NCBI RefSeq assembly: GCF_051020765.1
Contig: NW_027469221.1
Location: forward strand, 1-64,000
Direction of reading: 5' to 3'
Source: Lasioglossum baleicum
Lineage: Eukaryota > Arthropoda > Insecta > Hymenoptera > Halictidae
Length of the DNA: 64,000 nt
Shown here one piece after another: positions 22,500-37,129 of this stretch. How positions within the stretch are numbered: the stretch's first letter is position 1; each line of letters opens with the position of its first letter. Below the pieces are notes generated by a model. It made no database searches. It was not told the origin of the DNA and saw nothing but the letters and a program-made list of their open reading frames with translations. The translations under genes were made by a program, and so were the position numbers.

Positions 22500-23997
22500 T
22501 TATGCGTTATGCGATATGCGTTATGCGTTATGCGTTATGCGTTATGCGTTATGCGATATGCGATATTCGTTATGCGTTATGCGTTATGCGTTATGCGTTA
22601 TGAGTTATGCGTTATGCGTTATGCGTTATGCGTTATGCGTTATGCGTTATGCGTTATGCGTTATGCGTTATGCGTTATGCGTTATGCGTTATGCGTTATG
22701 CGTTATGCGTTAAGCGTTATACGTTATGCGATATGCGTTATGCGTTATGCGTTATGCGTTATGCGTTATGCGTCATGCGTTATGTGTTATGCGTTATGCG
22801 TTATGCGTTATGCGTAATGCGTTATGCGTTATGCGTTATGCGTTATGCGTTATGCGTTATGCGTCATGCGTTATCCGTTATGCGTTATGCGTTATGCGTT
22901 ATGCGTAATGCGTAATGCGTTATGCGTTATGCGTAATGCGTTATGCGTTATGCGTTATGCGTTATGCGTTATGCGTTATGCGTTATGCGTTATGCGATAT
23001 GCGTTATTCGTTATGCGTTATGCGTTATGCGTTATGCGTTATGCGTTATGCGTTATGCGTTATGCGTTATGCGTTATGCGTTATGCGTTATGCGTAATGC
23101 GTTATGCGTTATGCGTTATGCGTTATGCGTTATGCGTTATGCGTTATGCGTTATGCGTTATGCGTTATGCGATATGTGTTATTCGTTATGCGTTATGCGT
23201 TATGCGTTATGCGTTATGCGTTATGCGTTATGCGTTATGCGATATGCGTTATTCGTTATGCGTTATGCGTTATGCGTTATGCGTTATGCGTTATGCGTTA
23301 TGTGTTATGCGTTATGCGTTATGCGTTATGCGTTATGCGTTATGCGTTATGCGTTATGCGTTATGCGTTATGCGTTATGCGTTATGCGTTATGCGTTATG
23401 CGTTATGCGTTATGCGTTATGCGTCATGCGTTATGCGTTATGCGTTATGCGTTATGCGTTATGCGTTATGCGTTAAGCGTTATACGTTATGCGATATGCG
23501 TTATGCGTTATGCGTTATGCGTTATGCGTTATGCGTCATGCGTTATCCGTTATGCGTTATGCGTTATGCGTTATGCGTAATGCGTTATGCGTTATGCGTT
23601 ATGCGTTACGCGTTATGCGTTATGCGTTATGCGTTATGCGTTATGCGTTATGCGTTATGCGTCATGCGTTATGCGTTATGCGTTATGCGTTATGCGTTAC
23701 GCGTTATGCGTTATGCGTTATGCGTTATGCGTTATGCGTTATGCGTTAAGCGTTATACGTTATGCGATATGCGTTATGCGTTATGCGTTGTGCGTCATGC
23801 GTTATGCGTTATGCGTTATGCGTTATGCGTTATGCGTTATGCGTTATGCGTTATGCGTTATGCGTTATACGTTATGCGTTATGCGTTATGCGTTATGCGT
23901 TATGCGTTATGCGTTATGCGTTATGCGTTATGCGTTATGCGTTATGCTTTATGCGTTATGCGATGTGCGTTATGCGTTATGCGTTATGCGTTATGCG

Positions 23998-24053
23998 TTA
24001 AGCATTATGACTTTTTCATTGAGCGTTATGCGTTATGACTTTTCCATTGAGCG
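23998..24053 (+). repeat. Module A, copy 15
   Basis: TTATGCT lies upstream (heptad ending near 23948) and TAATGCG-TTATGCA downstream, as in copy 5, which is 15,547 bp to the left (a multiple of 7). No further A occurs for 39.9 kb. Confidence 0.96.
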
Positions 24054-27000
24054 TTATGCGTTATGCGTAATGCGTTATGCATTATGCGTTATGCGTTATG
24101 CGTTATGCGTTATGCGTTATGCGTTAAGCGTTATACGTTATGCGATATGCGTTATGCGTTATGCGTTGTGCGTCATGCGTTATCCGTTATGCGTTATGCG
24201 TTATGCGTTATGCGTAATGCGTTATGCGTTATGCGTTATGCGATATGCGTTATGCGTTATGCGTTATGCGTTATGCGTTATGCGTTATGCGTTATGCGTT
24301 ATGCGTTATGCGTTATGCGTTATGCGTTATGCGTTATGCGTTATGCGTTATGCGTTATGCGTTATGCGTTATGCGTTATGCGTTATGCGTTATGCGTTAT
24401 GCGATATGCGTCATGCGTTAAGCGTTATGCGTTATGCATTATGCGTTATCCGTTATGCGTTATGCGTTATGCGTTATGCGTTATGCGTTATGCGTTATGC
24501 GTTATGCGTTATGCGATATGCGTTATTCGTAATGCGTTATGCGTTATGCGTTATGCGTTATGCGTTATGCGTTATGCGTTATGCGTTATGCGTTATGCGT
24601 TATGCGTTATGCGATATGCGTTATGCGTTATGCGTTATGCGTTATGCGTTATGCGTTATGCGTTATGCGTTATGCGTTATGCGTTATGCGTTATGCGTTA
24701 TGCGTCATGCGTTATCCGTTATGCGTTATGCGTTATGCGTTATGCGTAATGCGTTATGCGTTATGCGTTATGCGTAATGCGTTATGCGTTATGCGTTATG
24801 CGTTATGCGTAATGCGTTATGCGTTATGCGTTATGCGTTATGCGTTATGCGTTATGCGATATGCGTTATTCGTTATGCGTTATGCGTTATGCGTTATGCG
24901 TTATGCGTTATGCGTTATGCGTTATGCGTTATGCGTTATGCGTTATGCGTTATGCGTTATGCGTTATGCGTTATGCGTTATGCGTTATGCGTTATGCGTT
25001 AAGCGTTATACGTTATGCGATATGCGTTATGCGTTATGCGTTATGCGTTATGCGTTATGCGTCATGCGTTATGTGTTATGCGTTATGCGTTATGCGTTAT
25101 GCGTAATGCGTTATGCGTTATGCGTTATGCGTTATGCGTTATGCGTTATGCGTTATGCGATATGCGTTATTCGTAATGCGTTATGCGTTATGCGTTATGC
25201 GTTATGCGTTATGCATTATGCGTTATGCGTTATGCGTTATGCGTTATGCGTTATGCGTTATGCGTTATGCGTTATGCGTTATGCGTTATGCGTTATGCGT
25301 TATGCGTTAAGCGTTATATGTTATGCGATATGCGTTATGCGTTATGCGTTATGCGTTATGCGTTATGCGTTATGCGTTATGCGTCATGCGTTATCCGTTA
25401 TGCGTTATGCGTTATGCGTTATGCGTAATGCGTTATGCGTTATGCGTTATGCGTAATGCGTTATGCGTTATGCGTTATGCGTTATGCGTTATGCGTTATG
25501 CGATATGCGTTATTCGTTATGCGTTATACGTTATGCGTTATGCGTTATGCGTTATGCGTTATGCGTTATGCGTTATGCGTTATGCGTTATGCGTTATGCG
25601 TTATGCGTTATGCGTTATGCGTTATGCGTTATGCGTCATGCGTTATGCGTTATGCGTTATGCGTTATGCGTTATGCGTTATGCGTTATGCGTTAAGCGTT
25701 ATACGTTATGCGATATGCGTTATGCGTTATGCGTTATGCGTTATGCGATATGCGTTATTCGTAATGCGTTATGCGTTATGCGTTATGCGTTATGCGTTAT
25801 GCGTTATGCGTTATGCGTTATGCGTTATGCGTTATGCGTTATGCGTTATGCGTTATGCGTTATGCGTTATGCGTTATGCGTTATGCGTTATGCGTTATGC
25901 GTTATGCGTTATGCGTTATGCGTTATGCATTATGCGTTATCCGTTATGCGTTATGCGTTATGCGTTATGCGTTATGCGTTATGCGTTATGCGATATGCGT
26001 TATTCGTAATGCGTTATGCGTTATGCGTTATGCGTTATGCGTTATACGTTATGCGTTATGCGTTATGCGTTATGCGTTATGCGTTATGCGTTATGCGATA
26101 TGCGTTATGCGTTATGCGTTATGCGTTATGCGTTATGCGTTATGCGTTATGCGTTATGCGTTATGCGTTATGCGTCATGCGTTATCCGTTATGCGTTATG
26201 CGTTATGCGTTATGCGTAATGCGTTATGCGTTATGCGTTATGCGTAATGCGTTATGCGTTATGCGTTATGCGTTATGCGTAATGCGTTATGCGTTATGCG
26301 TTATGCGTTATGCGTTATGCGATATGCGTTATTCGTTATGCGTTATGCGTTATGCGTTATGCGTTATGCGTTATGCGTTATGCGTTATGCGATATGCGTT
26401 ATTCGTTATGCGTTATACGTTATGCGTTATGCGTTATGCGTTATGCGTTATGCGTTATGCGTTATGCGTTATGCGTTATGCGTTATGCGTTATGCGTTAT
26501 GCGTTATGCGTTATGCGTTATGCGTCATGCGTTATGCGTTATGCGTTATGCGTTATGCGTTATGCGTTATGCGTTATGCGTTATGCGTTAAGCGTTATAC
26601 GTTATGCGATATGCGTTATGCGTTATGCGTTATGCGTTATGCGATATGCGTTATTCGTAATGCGTTATGCGTTATGCGTTATGCGTTATGCGTTATGCGT
26701 TATGCGTTATGCGTTATGCGTTATGCGTTATGCGTTATGCGTTATGCGTTATGCGTTATGCGTTATGCGTTATGCGTTATGCGTTATGCGTTATGCGTTA
26801 TGCGTTATGCGTTATGCGTTATGCGTTATGCGTTATGCGATATGCGTCATGCGTTAAGCGTTATGCGTTATGCATTATGCGTTATCCGTTATGCGTTATG
26901 CGTTATGCGTTATGCGTTATGCGTTATGCGTTATGCGATATGCGTTATTCGTAATGCGTTATGCGTTATGCGTTATGCGTTATGCGTTATACGTTATGCG

Positions 27001-29695
27001 TTATGCGTTATGCGTTATGCGTTATGCGTTATGCGTTATGCGATATGCGTTATGCGTTATGCGTTATGCGTTATGCGTTATGCGTTATGCGTTATGCGTT
27101 ATGCGTTATGCGTTATGCGTCATGCGTTATCCGTTATGCGTTATGCGTTATGCGTTATGCGTAATGCGTTATGCGTTATGCGTTATGCGTAATGCGTTAT
27201 GCGTTATGCGTTATGCGTTATGCGTAATGCGTTATGCGTTATGCGTTATGCGTTATGCGTTATGCGATATGCGTTATTCGTTATGCGTTATGCGTTATGC
27301 GTTATGCGTTATGCGTTATGCGTTATGCGATATGCGTTATTCGTTATGCGTTATGCGTTATGCGTTATGCGTTATGCGTTATGCGTTATGCGTTATGCGT
27401 TATGCGTTATGCGTTATGCGTTATGCGTTATGCGTTATGCGTTATGCGTTATGCGTTATGCGTTATGCGTTATGCGTTATGCGTTATGCGTTATGCGTTA
27501 TGCGTTATGCGTTATGCGTTATGCGTTATGCGATATGCGTTATTCGTTATGCGTTATACGTTATGCGTTATGCGTTATGCGTTATGCGTTATGCGTTATG
27601 CGTTATGCGTTATGCGTTATGCGTTATGCGTTATGCGTTATGCGTTATGCGTTATGCGTCATGCGTTATGCGTTATGCGTTATGCGTTATGCGTTATGCG
27701 TTATGCGTTATGCGTTAAGCGTTATACGTTATGCGATATGCGTTATGCGTTATGCGTTATGCGTTATGCGATATGCGTTATTCGTAATGCGTTATGCGTT
27801 ATGCGTTATGCGTTATGCGTTATGCGTTATGCGTTATGCGTTATGCGTTATGCGTTATGCGTTATGCGTTATGCGTTATGCGTTATGCGTTATGCGTTAT
27901 GCGTTATGCGTTATGCGTTATGCGTTATGCGTTATGCGTTATACGTTATGCGTTATGCGTTATGCGATATGCGTCATGCGTTAAGCGTTATGCGTTATGC
28001 ATTATGCGTTATCCGTTATGCGTTATGCGTTATGCGTTATGCGTTATGCGTTATGCGTTATGCGTTATGCGATATGCGTTATTCGTAATGCGTTATGCGT
28101 TATGCGTTATGCGTTATGCGTTATACGTTATGCGTTATGCGTTATGCGTTATGCGTTATGCGTTATGCGTTATGCGATATGCGTTATGCGTTATGCGTTA
28201 TGCGTTATGCGTTATGCGTTATGCGTTATGCGTTATGCGTTATGCGTTATGCGTCATGCGTTATCCGTTATGCGTTATGCGTTATGCGTTATGCGTAATG
28301 CGTTATGCGTTATGCGTTATGCGTAATGCGTTATGCGTTATGCGTTATGCGTTATGCGTAATGCGTTATGCGTTATGCGTTATGCGTTATGCGTTATGCG
28401 ATATGCGTTATTCGTTATGCGTTATGCGTTATGCGTTATGCGTTATGCGTTATGCGTTATGCGATATGCGTTATTCGTTATGCGTTATGCGTTATGCGTT
28501 ATGCGTTATGCGTTATGCGTTATGCGTTATGCGTTATGCGTTATGCGTTATGCGTTATGCGTTATGCGTTATGCGTTATGCGTTATGCGTTATGCGTTAT
28601 GCGTTATGCGTTATGCGTTATGCGTTATGCGTTATGCGTTATGCGTTATGCGTTATGCGTTATGCGTTATGCGTTATGCGTTATGCGTTAAGCGTTATAC
28701 GTTATGCGATATGCGTTATGCGTTATGCGTTATGCGTTATGCGTTATGCGTCATGCGTTATGTGTTATGCGTTATGCGTTATGCGTTATGCGTAATGCGT
28801 TATGCGTTATGCGTTATGCGTTATGCGTTATGCGTTATGCGATATGCGTTATTCGTAATGCGTTATGCGTTATGCGTTATGCGTTATGCGTTATGCGTTA
28901 TGCGTTATGCGTTATGCGTTATGCGTTATGCGTTATGCGTTATGCGTTATGCGTTATGCGTTATGCGTTATGCGTTATGCGTTACGCGTTATGCGTTATG
29001 CGTTAAGCGTTATATGTTATGCGATATGCGTTATGCGTTATGCGTTATGCGTTATGCGTTATGCGTTATGCGTTATGCGTTATGCGTTATGCGTCATGCG
29101 TTATCCGTTATGCGTTATGCGTTATGCGTTATGCGTAATGCGTTATGCGTTATGCGTTATGCGTAATGCGTTATGCGTTATGCGTTATGCGTTATGCGTT
29201 ATGCGTTATGCGTTATGCGTTATGCGATATGCGTTATTCGTTATGCGTTATGCGTTATGCGTTATGCGTTATGCGTTATGCGTTATGCGTTATGCGTTAT
29301 GCGTTATGCGTTATGCGTTATGCGTTATGCGTTATGCGTTATGCGTTATGCGTCATGCGTTATGCGTTATGCGTTATGCGTTATGCGTTATGCGTTATGC
29401 GTTATGCGTTATGCGTTATGCGTTATGCGTTAAGCGTTATACGTTATGCGATATGCCTTATGCGTTATGCGTTATGCGTTATGCGATATGCGTTATTCGT
29501 AATGCGTTATGCGTTATGCGTTATGCGTTATGCGTTATGCGTTATGCGTTATGCGTTATGCGTTATGCGTTATGCGTTATGCGTTATGCGTTATGCGTTA
29601 TGCGTTATGCGTTATGCGTTATGCGTTATGCGTTATGCGTTATGCGTTATGCGTTATGCGTTATGCGTTATGCGTTATGCGTTAAGCGTTATGCG
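23998..29695 (+). repeat. Zone 5: A copy followed by 5.6 kb without modules
   Basis: After the A module at 23998 no A or B module occurs until 29696. The content is variant words: ATATGCG-TTATTCG followed by TAATGCG, TCATGCG-TTATCCG, TTAAGCGTTATACG, and TTATGCA heptads. Three copies of a related block start near 26016, 26961 and 28095 (offsets 945 and 1134 bp, both multiples of 7), recognisable by a TTATACG heptad early in each. Confidence 0.88.
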
Positions 29696-29765
29696 TTATG
29701 TGTTATGCGTTGTGCATTACGGGTTATGCGATATCCGTTATGCGTTATGACTTTTTCATTGAGCG
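29696..29765 (+). repeat. Module B1 (late type), reference
   Basis: The module matches B1 but has TTAAGCG 14 bp upstream and GAATGCG (29780) downstream in place of TAATGCG. These two marks define the late subfamily of 11 copies. Confidence 0.96.
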
Positions 29766-30507
29766 TTATGCGTTATGCGGAATGCGTTATGCATTATGCG
29801 TTATGCGTTATGCGTTAAGCGTTATACGTTATGCGATATGCGTTATGCGTTATGCGTTATGCGTTATGCGTTGTGCGTCATGCGTTATCCGTTATGCGTT
29901 ATGCGTTATGCGTTATGCGTAATGCGTTATGCGTTATGCGTTATGCGTTATGCGTTATGCGATATGCGTTATGCGTTATGCGTTATGCGTTATGCGTTAT
30001 GCGTTATGCGTTATGCGTTATGCGTTATGCGTTATGCGTTATGCGTTATGCGTTATGCGTTATGCGTTATGCGTTATGCGTTATGCGTTATGCGTTATGC
30101 GTTACGCGTTATGCGTTATGCGTTATGCGTTATGCGTTATGCGTTATGCGTTATGCGTTATGCGTTATGCGTTATGCGTTATGCGTTATGCGATATGCGT
30201 CATGCGTTAAGCGTTATGCGTTATGCATTATGCCTTATCCGTTATGCGTTATGCGTTATGCGTTATGCGTTATGCGTTATGCGTTATGCGTTATGCGTTA
30301 TGCGTTATGCGTTATGCGTTATGCGTTATGCGTTATGCGTTATGCGTTATGCGTTATGCGTTATGCGTTATGCGTTATGCGTTATGCGTTATGCGTTATG
30401 CGTTATGCGTTATGCGTTATGCGTTATGCGTTATGCGTTATGCGTTATGCGTTATGCGTTATGCGTTATGCGTTATGCGTTATGCGTTATGCGTTATGCG
30501 TTATGCG

Positions 30508-30577
30508 TTATGTGTTATGCGTTGTGCTTTACGGGTTATGCGATATCCGTTATGCGTTATGACTTTTTCATTGAGCG
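30508..30577 (+). repeat. Module B3
   Basis: 812 bp after the late B1 at 29696. Palindrome TTACGCGTAA follows at 30676. Confidence 0.95.
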
Positions 30578-33500
30578 TTATGCGTTATGCGTAATGCGTT
30601 ATGCATTATGCGTTATGCGTTATGCGTTATGCGTCATGCGTTATCCGTTATGCGTTATGCGTTATGCGTTATGCGTTACGCGTAATGCGTTATGCGTTAT
30701 GCGTTATGCGTTATGCGATATGCGTTATTCGTTATGCGTTATGCGTTATGCGTTATGCGTTATGCGTTATGCGTTATGCGTTATGCGTTATGCGTTATGC
30801 GTTATGCGTTATGCGTTATGCGTTATGCGTTATGCGTTATGCGTTATGCGTTATGCGTTAAGCGTTATACGTTATGCGATATGCGTTATGCGTTATGCGT
30901 TATGCGTTATGCGTTATGCGTTATGCGTTATGCGTTATGCGTTATGCGTTATGCGTTATGCGTTATGCGTTATGCGTTATGCGTTATGCGTTATGCGTTA
31001 TGCGTTATGCGTTATGCGTTATGCGTTATGCGTTATGCGTTATGCGTTATGCGTTATGCGTTATGCGTTATGCGATATGCGTCATGCGTTAAGCGTTATG
31101 CGTTATGCATTATGCGTTATCCGTTATGCGTTATGCGTTATGCGTTATGCGTTATGCGTTATGCGTTATGCGTTATGCGTTATGCGTTATGCGATATGCG
31201 TTATTCGTAATGCGTTATGCGTTATGCGTTATGCGTTATGCGTTATGCGTTATGCGTTATGCGTTATGCGTTATGCGATATGCGTTATGCGTTATGCGTT
31301 ATGCGTTATGCGTTATGCGTTATGCGTTATGCGTTATGCGTTATGCGTTATGCGTTATGCGTTATGCGTCATGCGTTATCCGTTATGCGTTATGCGTTAT
31401 GCGTTATGCGTAATGCGTTATGCGTTATGCGTTATGCGTAATGCGTTATGCGTTATGCGTTATGCGTTATGCGTAATGCGTTATGCGTTATGCGTTATGC
31501 GTTATGCGTTATGCGTTATGCGATATGCGTTATTCGTTATGCGTTATGCGTTATGCGTTATGCGTTATGCGTTATGCGTTATGCGTTATGCGTTATGCGT
31601 TATGCGTTATGCGTTATGCGTTATGCGTTATGCGTTATGCGTTATGCGTTATGCGTTATGCGTTATGCGTTATGCGTTATGCGTTATGCGTTAAGCGTTA
31701 TACGTTATGCGATATGCGTTATGCGTTATGCGTTATGCGTTATGCGTCATGCGTTATGTGTTATGCGTTATGCGTTATGCGTTATGCGTAATGCGTTATG
31801 CGTTATGCGTTATGCGTTATGCGTTATGCGTTATGCGTTATGCGATATGCGTTATTCGTAATGCGTTATGCGTTATGCGTTATGCGTTATGCGTTATGCA
31901 TTATGCGTTATGCGTTATGCGTTATGCGTTATGCTTTATGCGTTATGCGTTATGCGTTATGCGTTATGCGTTATGCGTTATGCGTTATGCGTTAAGCGTT
32001 ATATGTTATGCGATATGCGTTATGCGTTATGCGTTATGCGTTATGCGTTATGCGTTATGCGTTATGCGTCATGCGTTATCCGTTATGCGTTATGCGTTAT
32101 GCGTTATGCGTAATGCGTTATGCGTTATGCGTTATGCGTAATGCGTTATGCGTTATGCGTTATGCGTTATGCGTTATGCGTTATGCGATATGCGTTATTC
32201 GTTATGCGTTATACGTTATGCGTTATGCGTTATGCGTTATGCGTTATGCGTTATGCGTTATGCGTTATGCGTTATGCGTTATGCGTTATGCGTTATGCGT
32301 TATGCGTTATGCGTTATGCGTCATGCGTTATGCGTTATGCGTTATGCGTTATGCGTTATGCGTTATGCGTTATGCGTTATGCGTTAAGCGTTATACGTTA
32401 TGCGATATGCGTTATGCGTTATGCGTTATGCGATATGCGTTATTCGTAATGCGTTATGCGTTATGCGTTATGCGTTATGCGTTATGCGTTATGCGTTATG
32501 CGTTATGCGTTATGCGTTATGCGTTATGCGTTATGCGTTATGCGTTATGCGTTATGCGTTATGCGTTATGCGTTATGCGTTATGCGTTATGCGTTATGCG
32601 TTATGCGTTATGCGTTATGCGTTATGCGTTATGCGTTATGCGTTATGCGTTATGCGTTATGCGTTATGCGATATGCGTCATGCGTTAAGCGTTATGCGTT
32701 ATGCATTATGCGTTATCCGTTATGCGTTATGCGTTATGCGTTATGCGTTATGCGTTATGCGTTATGCGATATGCGTTATTCGTAATGCGTTATGCGTTAT
32801 GCGTTATGCGTTATACGTTATGCGTTATGCGTTATGCGTTATGCGTTATGCGTTATGCGTTATGCGATATGCGTTATGCGTTATGCGTTATGCGTTATGC
32901 GTTATGCGTTATGCGTTATGCGTTATGCGTTATGCGTTATGCGTTATGCGTCATGCGTTATCCGTTATGCGTTATGCGTTATGCGTTATGCGTAATGCGT
33001 TATGCGTTATGCGTTATGCGTAATGCGTTATGCGTTATGCGTTATGCGTTATGCGTAATGCGTTATGCGTTATGCGTTATGCGTTATGCGTTATGCGTTA
33101 TGCGTTATGCGATATGCGTTATTCGTTATGCGTTATGCGTTATGCGTTATGCGTTATGCGTTATGCGTTATGCGATATGCGTTATTCGTTATGCGTTATG
33201 CGTTATGCGTTATGCGTTATGCGTTATGCGTTATGCGTTATGCGTTATGCGTTATGCGTTATGCGTTATGCGTTATGCGTTATGCGTTATGCGTTATGCG
33301 TTATGCGTTATGCGTTATGCGTTATGCATTATGCGTTATGCGTTATGCGTTATGCGTTATGCGTTATGCGTTATGCGTTATGCGTTAAGCGTTATACGTT
33401 ATGCGATATGCGTTATGCGTTATGCGTTATGCGTTATGCGTTATGCGTCATGCGTTATGTGTTATGCGTTATGCGTTATGCGTTATGCGTAATGCGTTAT

Positions 33501-34448
33501 GCGTTATGCGTTATGCGTTATGCGTTATGCGTTATGCGATATGCGTTATTCGTAATGCGTTATGCGTTATGCGTTATGCGTTATGCGTTATGCGTTATGC
33601 GTTATGCGTTATGCGTTATGCGTTATGCGTTATGCGTTATGCGTTATGCGTTATGCGTTATGCGTTATGCGTTATGCGTTATGCGTTATGCGTTATGCGT
33701 TACGCGTTATGCGTTATGCGTTAAGCGTTATATGTTATGCGATATGCGTTATGCGTTATGCGTTATGCGTTATGCGTTATGCGTTATGCGTTATGCGTTA
33801 TGCGTTATGCGTTATGCGTTATGCGTTATGCGTCATGCGTTATCCGTTATGCGTTATGCGTTATGCGTTATGCGTAATGCGTTATGCGTTATGCGTTATG
33901 CGTAATGCGTTATGCGTTATGCGTTATGCGTTATGCGTTATGCGTTATGCGTTATGCGATATGCGTTATTCGTTATGCGTTATGCGTTATGCGTTATGCG
34001 TTATGCGTTATGCGTTATGCGTTATGCGTTATGCGTTATGCGTTATGCGTTATGCGTTATGCGTTATGCGTTATGCGTTATGCGTTATGCGTTATGCGTC
34101 ATGCGTTATGCGTTATGCGTTATGCGTTATGCGTTATGCGTTATGCGTTATGCGTTATGCGTTATGCGTTAAGCGTTATACGTTATGCGATATGCCTTAT
34201 GCGTTATGCGTTATGCGTTATGCGATATGCGTTATTCGTAATGCGTTATGCGTTATGCGTTATGCGTTATGCGTTATGCGTTATGCGTTATGCGTTATGC
34301 GTTATGCGTTATGCGTTATGCGTTATGCGTTATGCGTTATGCGTTATGCGTTATGCGTTATGCGTTATGCGTTATGCGTTATGCGTTATGCGTTATGCGT
34401 TATGCGTTATGCGTTATGCGTTATGCGTTATGCGTTAAGCGTTATGCG

Positions 34449-34518
34449 TTATGTGTTATGCGTTGTGCATTACGGGTTATGCGATATCCGTTATGCGTTA
34501 TGACTTTTTCATTGAGCG
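34449..34518 (+). repeat. Module B1 (late type)
   Basis: Counterpart of 29696 at offset 4753, with TTAAGCG upstream and GAATGCG downstream. Confidence 0.95.
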
Positions 34519-35253
34519 TTATGCGTTATGCGGAATGCGTTATGCATTATGCGTTATGCGTTATGCGTTAAGCGTTATACGTTATGCGATATGCGTTATG
34601 CGTTATGCGTTATGCGTTATGCGTTGTGCGTCATGCGTTATCCGTTATGCGTTATGCGTTATGCGTTATGCGTAATGCGTTATGCGTTATGCGTTATGCG
34701 TTATGCGTTATGCGATATGCGTTATGCGTTATGCGTTATGCGTTATGCGTTATGCGTTATGCGTTATGCGTTATGCGTTATGCGTTATGCGTTATGCGTT
34801 ATGCGTTATGCGTTATGCGTTATGCGTTACGCGTTATGCGTTATGCGTTATGCGTTATGCGTTATGCGTTATGCGTTATGCGTTATGCGTTATGCGTTAT
34901 GCGTTATGCGTTATGCGTTATGCGATATGCGTCATGCGTTAAGCGTTATGCGTTATGCATTATGCCTTATCCGTTATGCGTTATGCGTTATGCGTTATGC
35001 GTTATGCGTTATGCGTTATGCGTTATGCGTTATGCGTTATGCGTTATGCGTTATGCGTTATGCGTTATGCGTTATGCGTTATGCGTTATGCGTTATGCGT
35101 TATGCGTTATGCGTTATGCGTTATGCGTTATGCGTTATGCGTTATGCGTTATGCGTTATGCGTTATGCGTTATGCGTTATGCGTTATGCGTTATGCGTTA
35201 TGCGTTATGCGTTATGCGTTATGCGTTATGCGTTATGCGTTATGCGTTATGCG

Positions 35254-35323
35254 TTATGTGTTATGCGTTGTGCTTTACGGGTTATGCGATATCCGTTATG
35301 CGTTATGACTTTTTCATTGAGCG
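35254..35323 (+). repeat. Module B3
   Basis: Counterpart of 30508 at offset 4746. Palindrome at 35422. Confidence 0.95.
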
Positions 35324-37129
35324 TTATGCGTTATGCGTAATGCGTTATGCATTATGCGTTATGCGTTATGCGTTATGCGTCATGCGTTATCCGTTATGCG
35401 TTATGCGTTATGCGTTATGCGTTACGCGTAATGCGTTATGCGTTATGCGTTATGCGTTATGCGATATGCGTTATTCGTTATGCGTTATGCGTTATGCGTT
35501 ATGCGTTATGCGTTATGCGTTATGCGTTATGCGTTATGCGTTATGCGTTATGCGTTATGCGTTATGCGTTAAGCGTTATACGTTATGCGATATGCGTTAT
35601 GCGTTATGCGTTATGCGTTATGCGTTATGCGTTATGCGTCATGCGTTATCCGTTATGCGTTATGCGTTATGCGTTATGCGTAATGCGTTATGCGTTATGC
35701 GTTATGCGTTATGCGTTATGCGTTATGCGTTATGCGTTATGCGTTATGCGTTATGCGTCATGCGTTATCCGTTATGCGTTATGCGTTATGCGTTATGCGT
35801 AATGCGTTATGCGTTATGCGTTATGCGTAATGCGTTATGCGTTATGCGTTATGCGTTATGCGTTATGCGTTATGCGTTATGCGTTATGCGTTATGCGATA
35901 TGCGTTATTCGTTATGCGTTATGCGTTATGCGTTATGCGTTATGCGTTATGCGTTATGCGTTATGCGTTATGCGTTATGCGTTATGCGTTATGCGTTATG
36001 CGTTATGCGTCATGCGTTATGCGTTATGCGTTATGCGTTATGCGTTATGCGTTATGCGTTATGCGTTAAGCGTTATACGTTATGCGATATGCGTTATGCG
36101 TTATGCGTTATGCGTTATGCGTTATGCGTCATGCGTTATCCGTTATGCGTTATGCGTTATGCGTTATGCGTTATGCGTTATGCGTTATGCGTTATGCGTT
36201 ATGCGTTATGCGTTATGCGTCATGCGTTATGCGTTATGCGTTATGCGTTATGCGTTATGCGTTATGCGTTATGCGTTATGCGTTATGCGTCATGCGTTAT
36301 GCGTTATGCGTTATGCGTTATGCGTTATGCGTTATGCGTTATGCGTTATGCGTTAAGCGTTATACGTTATGCGTTATGCGTCATGCGTTATCCGTTATAC
36401 GTTATGCGTTATGCGTTATGCGTAATGCGTTATGCGTTATGCGTTATGCGTTATGCGTTATGCGTTATGCGTTATGCGTTATGCGTTATGCGTTATGCGT
36501 TATGCGTTATGCGTTATGCGTCATGCGTTATCCGTTATGCGTTATGCGTTATGCGTAATGCGTTATGCGTTATGCGTTATGCGTAATGCGTTATGCGTTA
36601 TGCGTTATGCGTTATGCGTTATGCGTTATGCGTTATGCGTCATGCGTTATCCGTTATGCGTTATGCGTTATGCGTTATGCGTTATGCGTAATGCGTTATG
36701 CGTTATGCGTTATGCGTAATGCGTTATGCGTTATGCGTTATGCGTTATGCGTTATGCGTTATGCGTTATGCGTTATGCGTTATGCGTTATGCGATATGCG
36801 TTATTCGTTATGCGTTATGCGTTATGCGTTATGCGTTATGCGTTATGCGTTATGCGTAATGCGTTATGCGTAATGCGTTATGCGTTATGCGTTATGCGTT
36901 ATGCGTTATGCGTTATGCGTTATGCGATATGCGTTATTCGTTATGCGTTATGCGTTATGCGTTATGCGTTATGCGTTATGCGTTATGCGTTATGCGTTAT
37001 GCGTTATGCGTTATGCGTTATGCGTTATGCGTTATGCGTTATGCGTTATGCGTTATGCGTTATGCGTTATGCGTTATGCGTTATGCGTTATGCGTTATGC
37101 GTTATGCGTTATGCGTTAAGCGTTATGCG

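Larger units (their letters stand above)
19990..22900 (+). repeat. Segmental duplication, offset 1995-2002 bp
   Basis: TTAAGCG at 20085 pairs with 22087 (2002 bp), B2 20435 with 22430 (1995 bp), and the ATATGCG-ATATTCG doublets near 20560/22555 (1995 bp). One heptad was gained or lost between the first two landmarks. Confidence 0.9.
18769..23997 (+). repeat. Zone 4: founder B3 copy and two B2 copies
   Basis: The first B3 module (18769) opens the zone. B2 copies lie at 20435 and 22430, exactly 1995 bp apart, each followed by an ATATGCG-ATATTCG doublet (near 20560 and 22555). There is no A module. ATATGTG followed by TTATTCG is a zone-specific word (19644, 21800, 23172). The stretch between modules holds only variant heptads. 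Confidence 0.9.
27997..35590 (+). repeat. Segmental duplication, offset about 4.7 kb
   Basis: Roughly 27997-30880 recurs at 32701-35590. Two rare TTATGCC-type marks occur in both: gatatgcc at 29450/34189 and TTATGCC near 30231/34963. Offsets run 4704, 4697, 4739, 4753, 4732, 4746, 4711 along the pair, all multiples of 7, recording several whole-heptad gains and losses. Confidence 0.9.
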
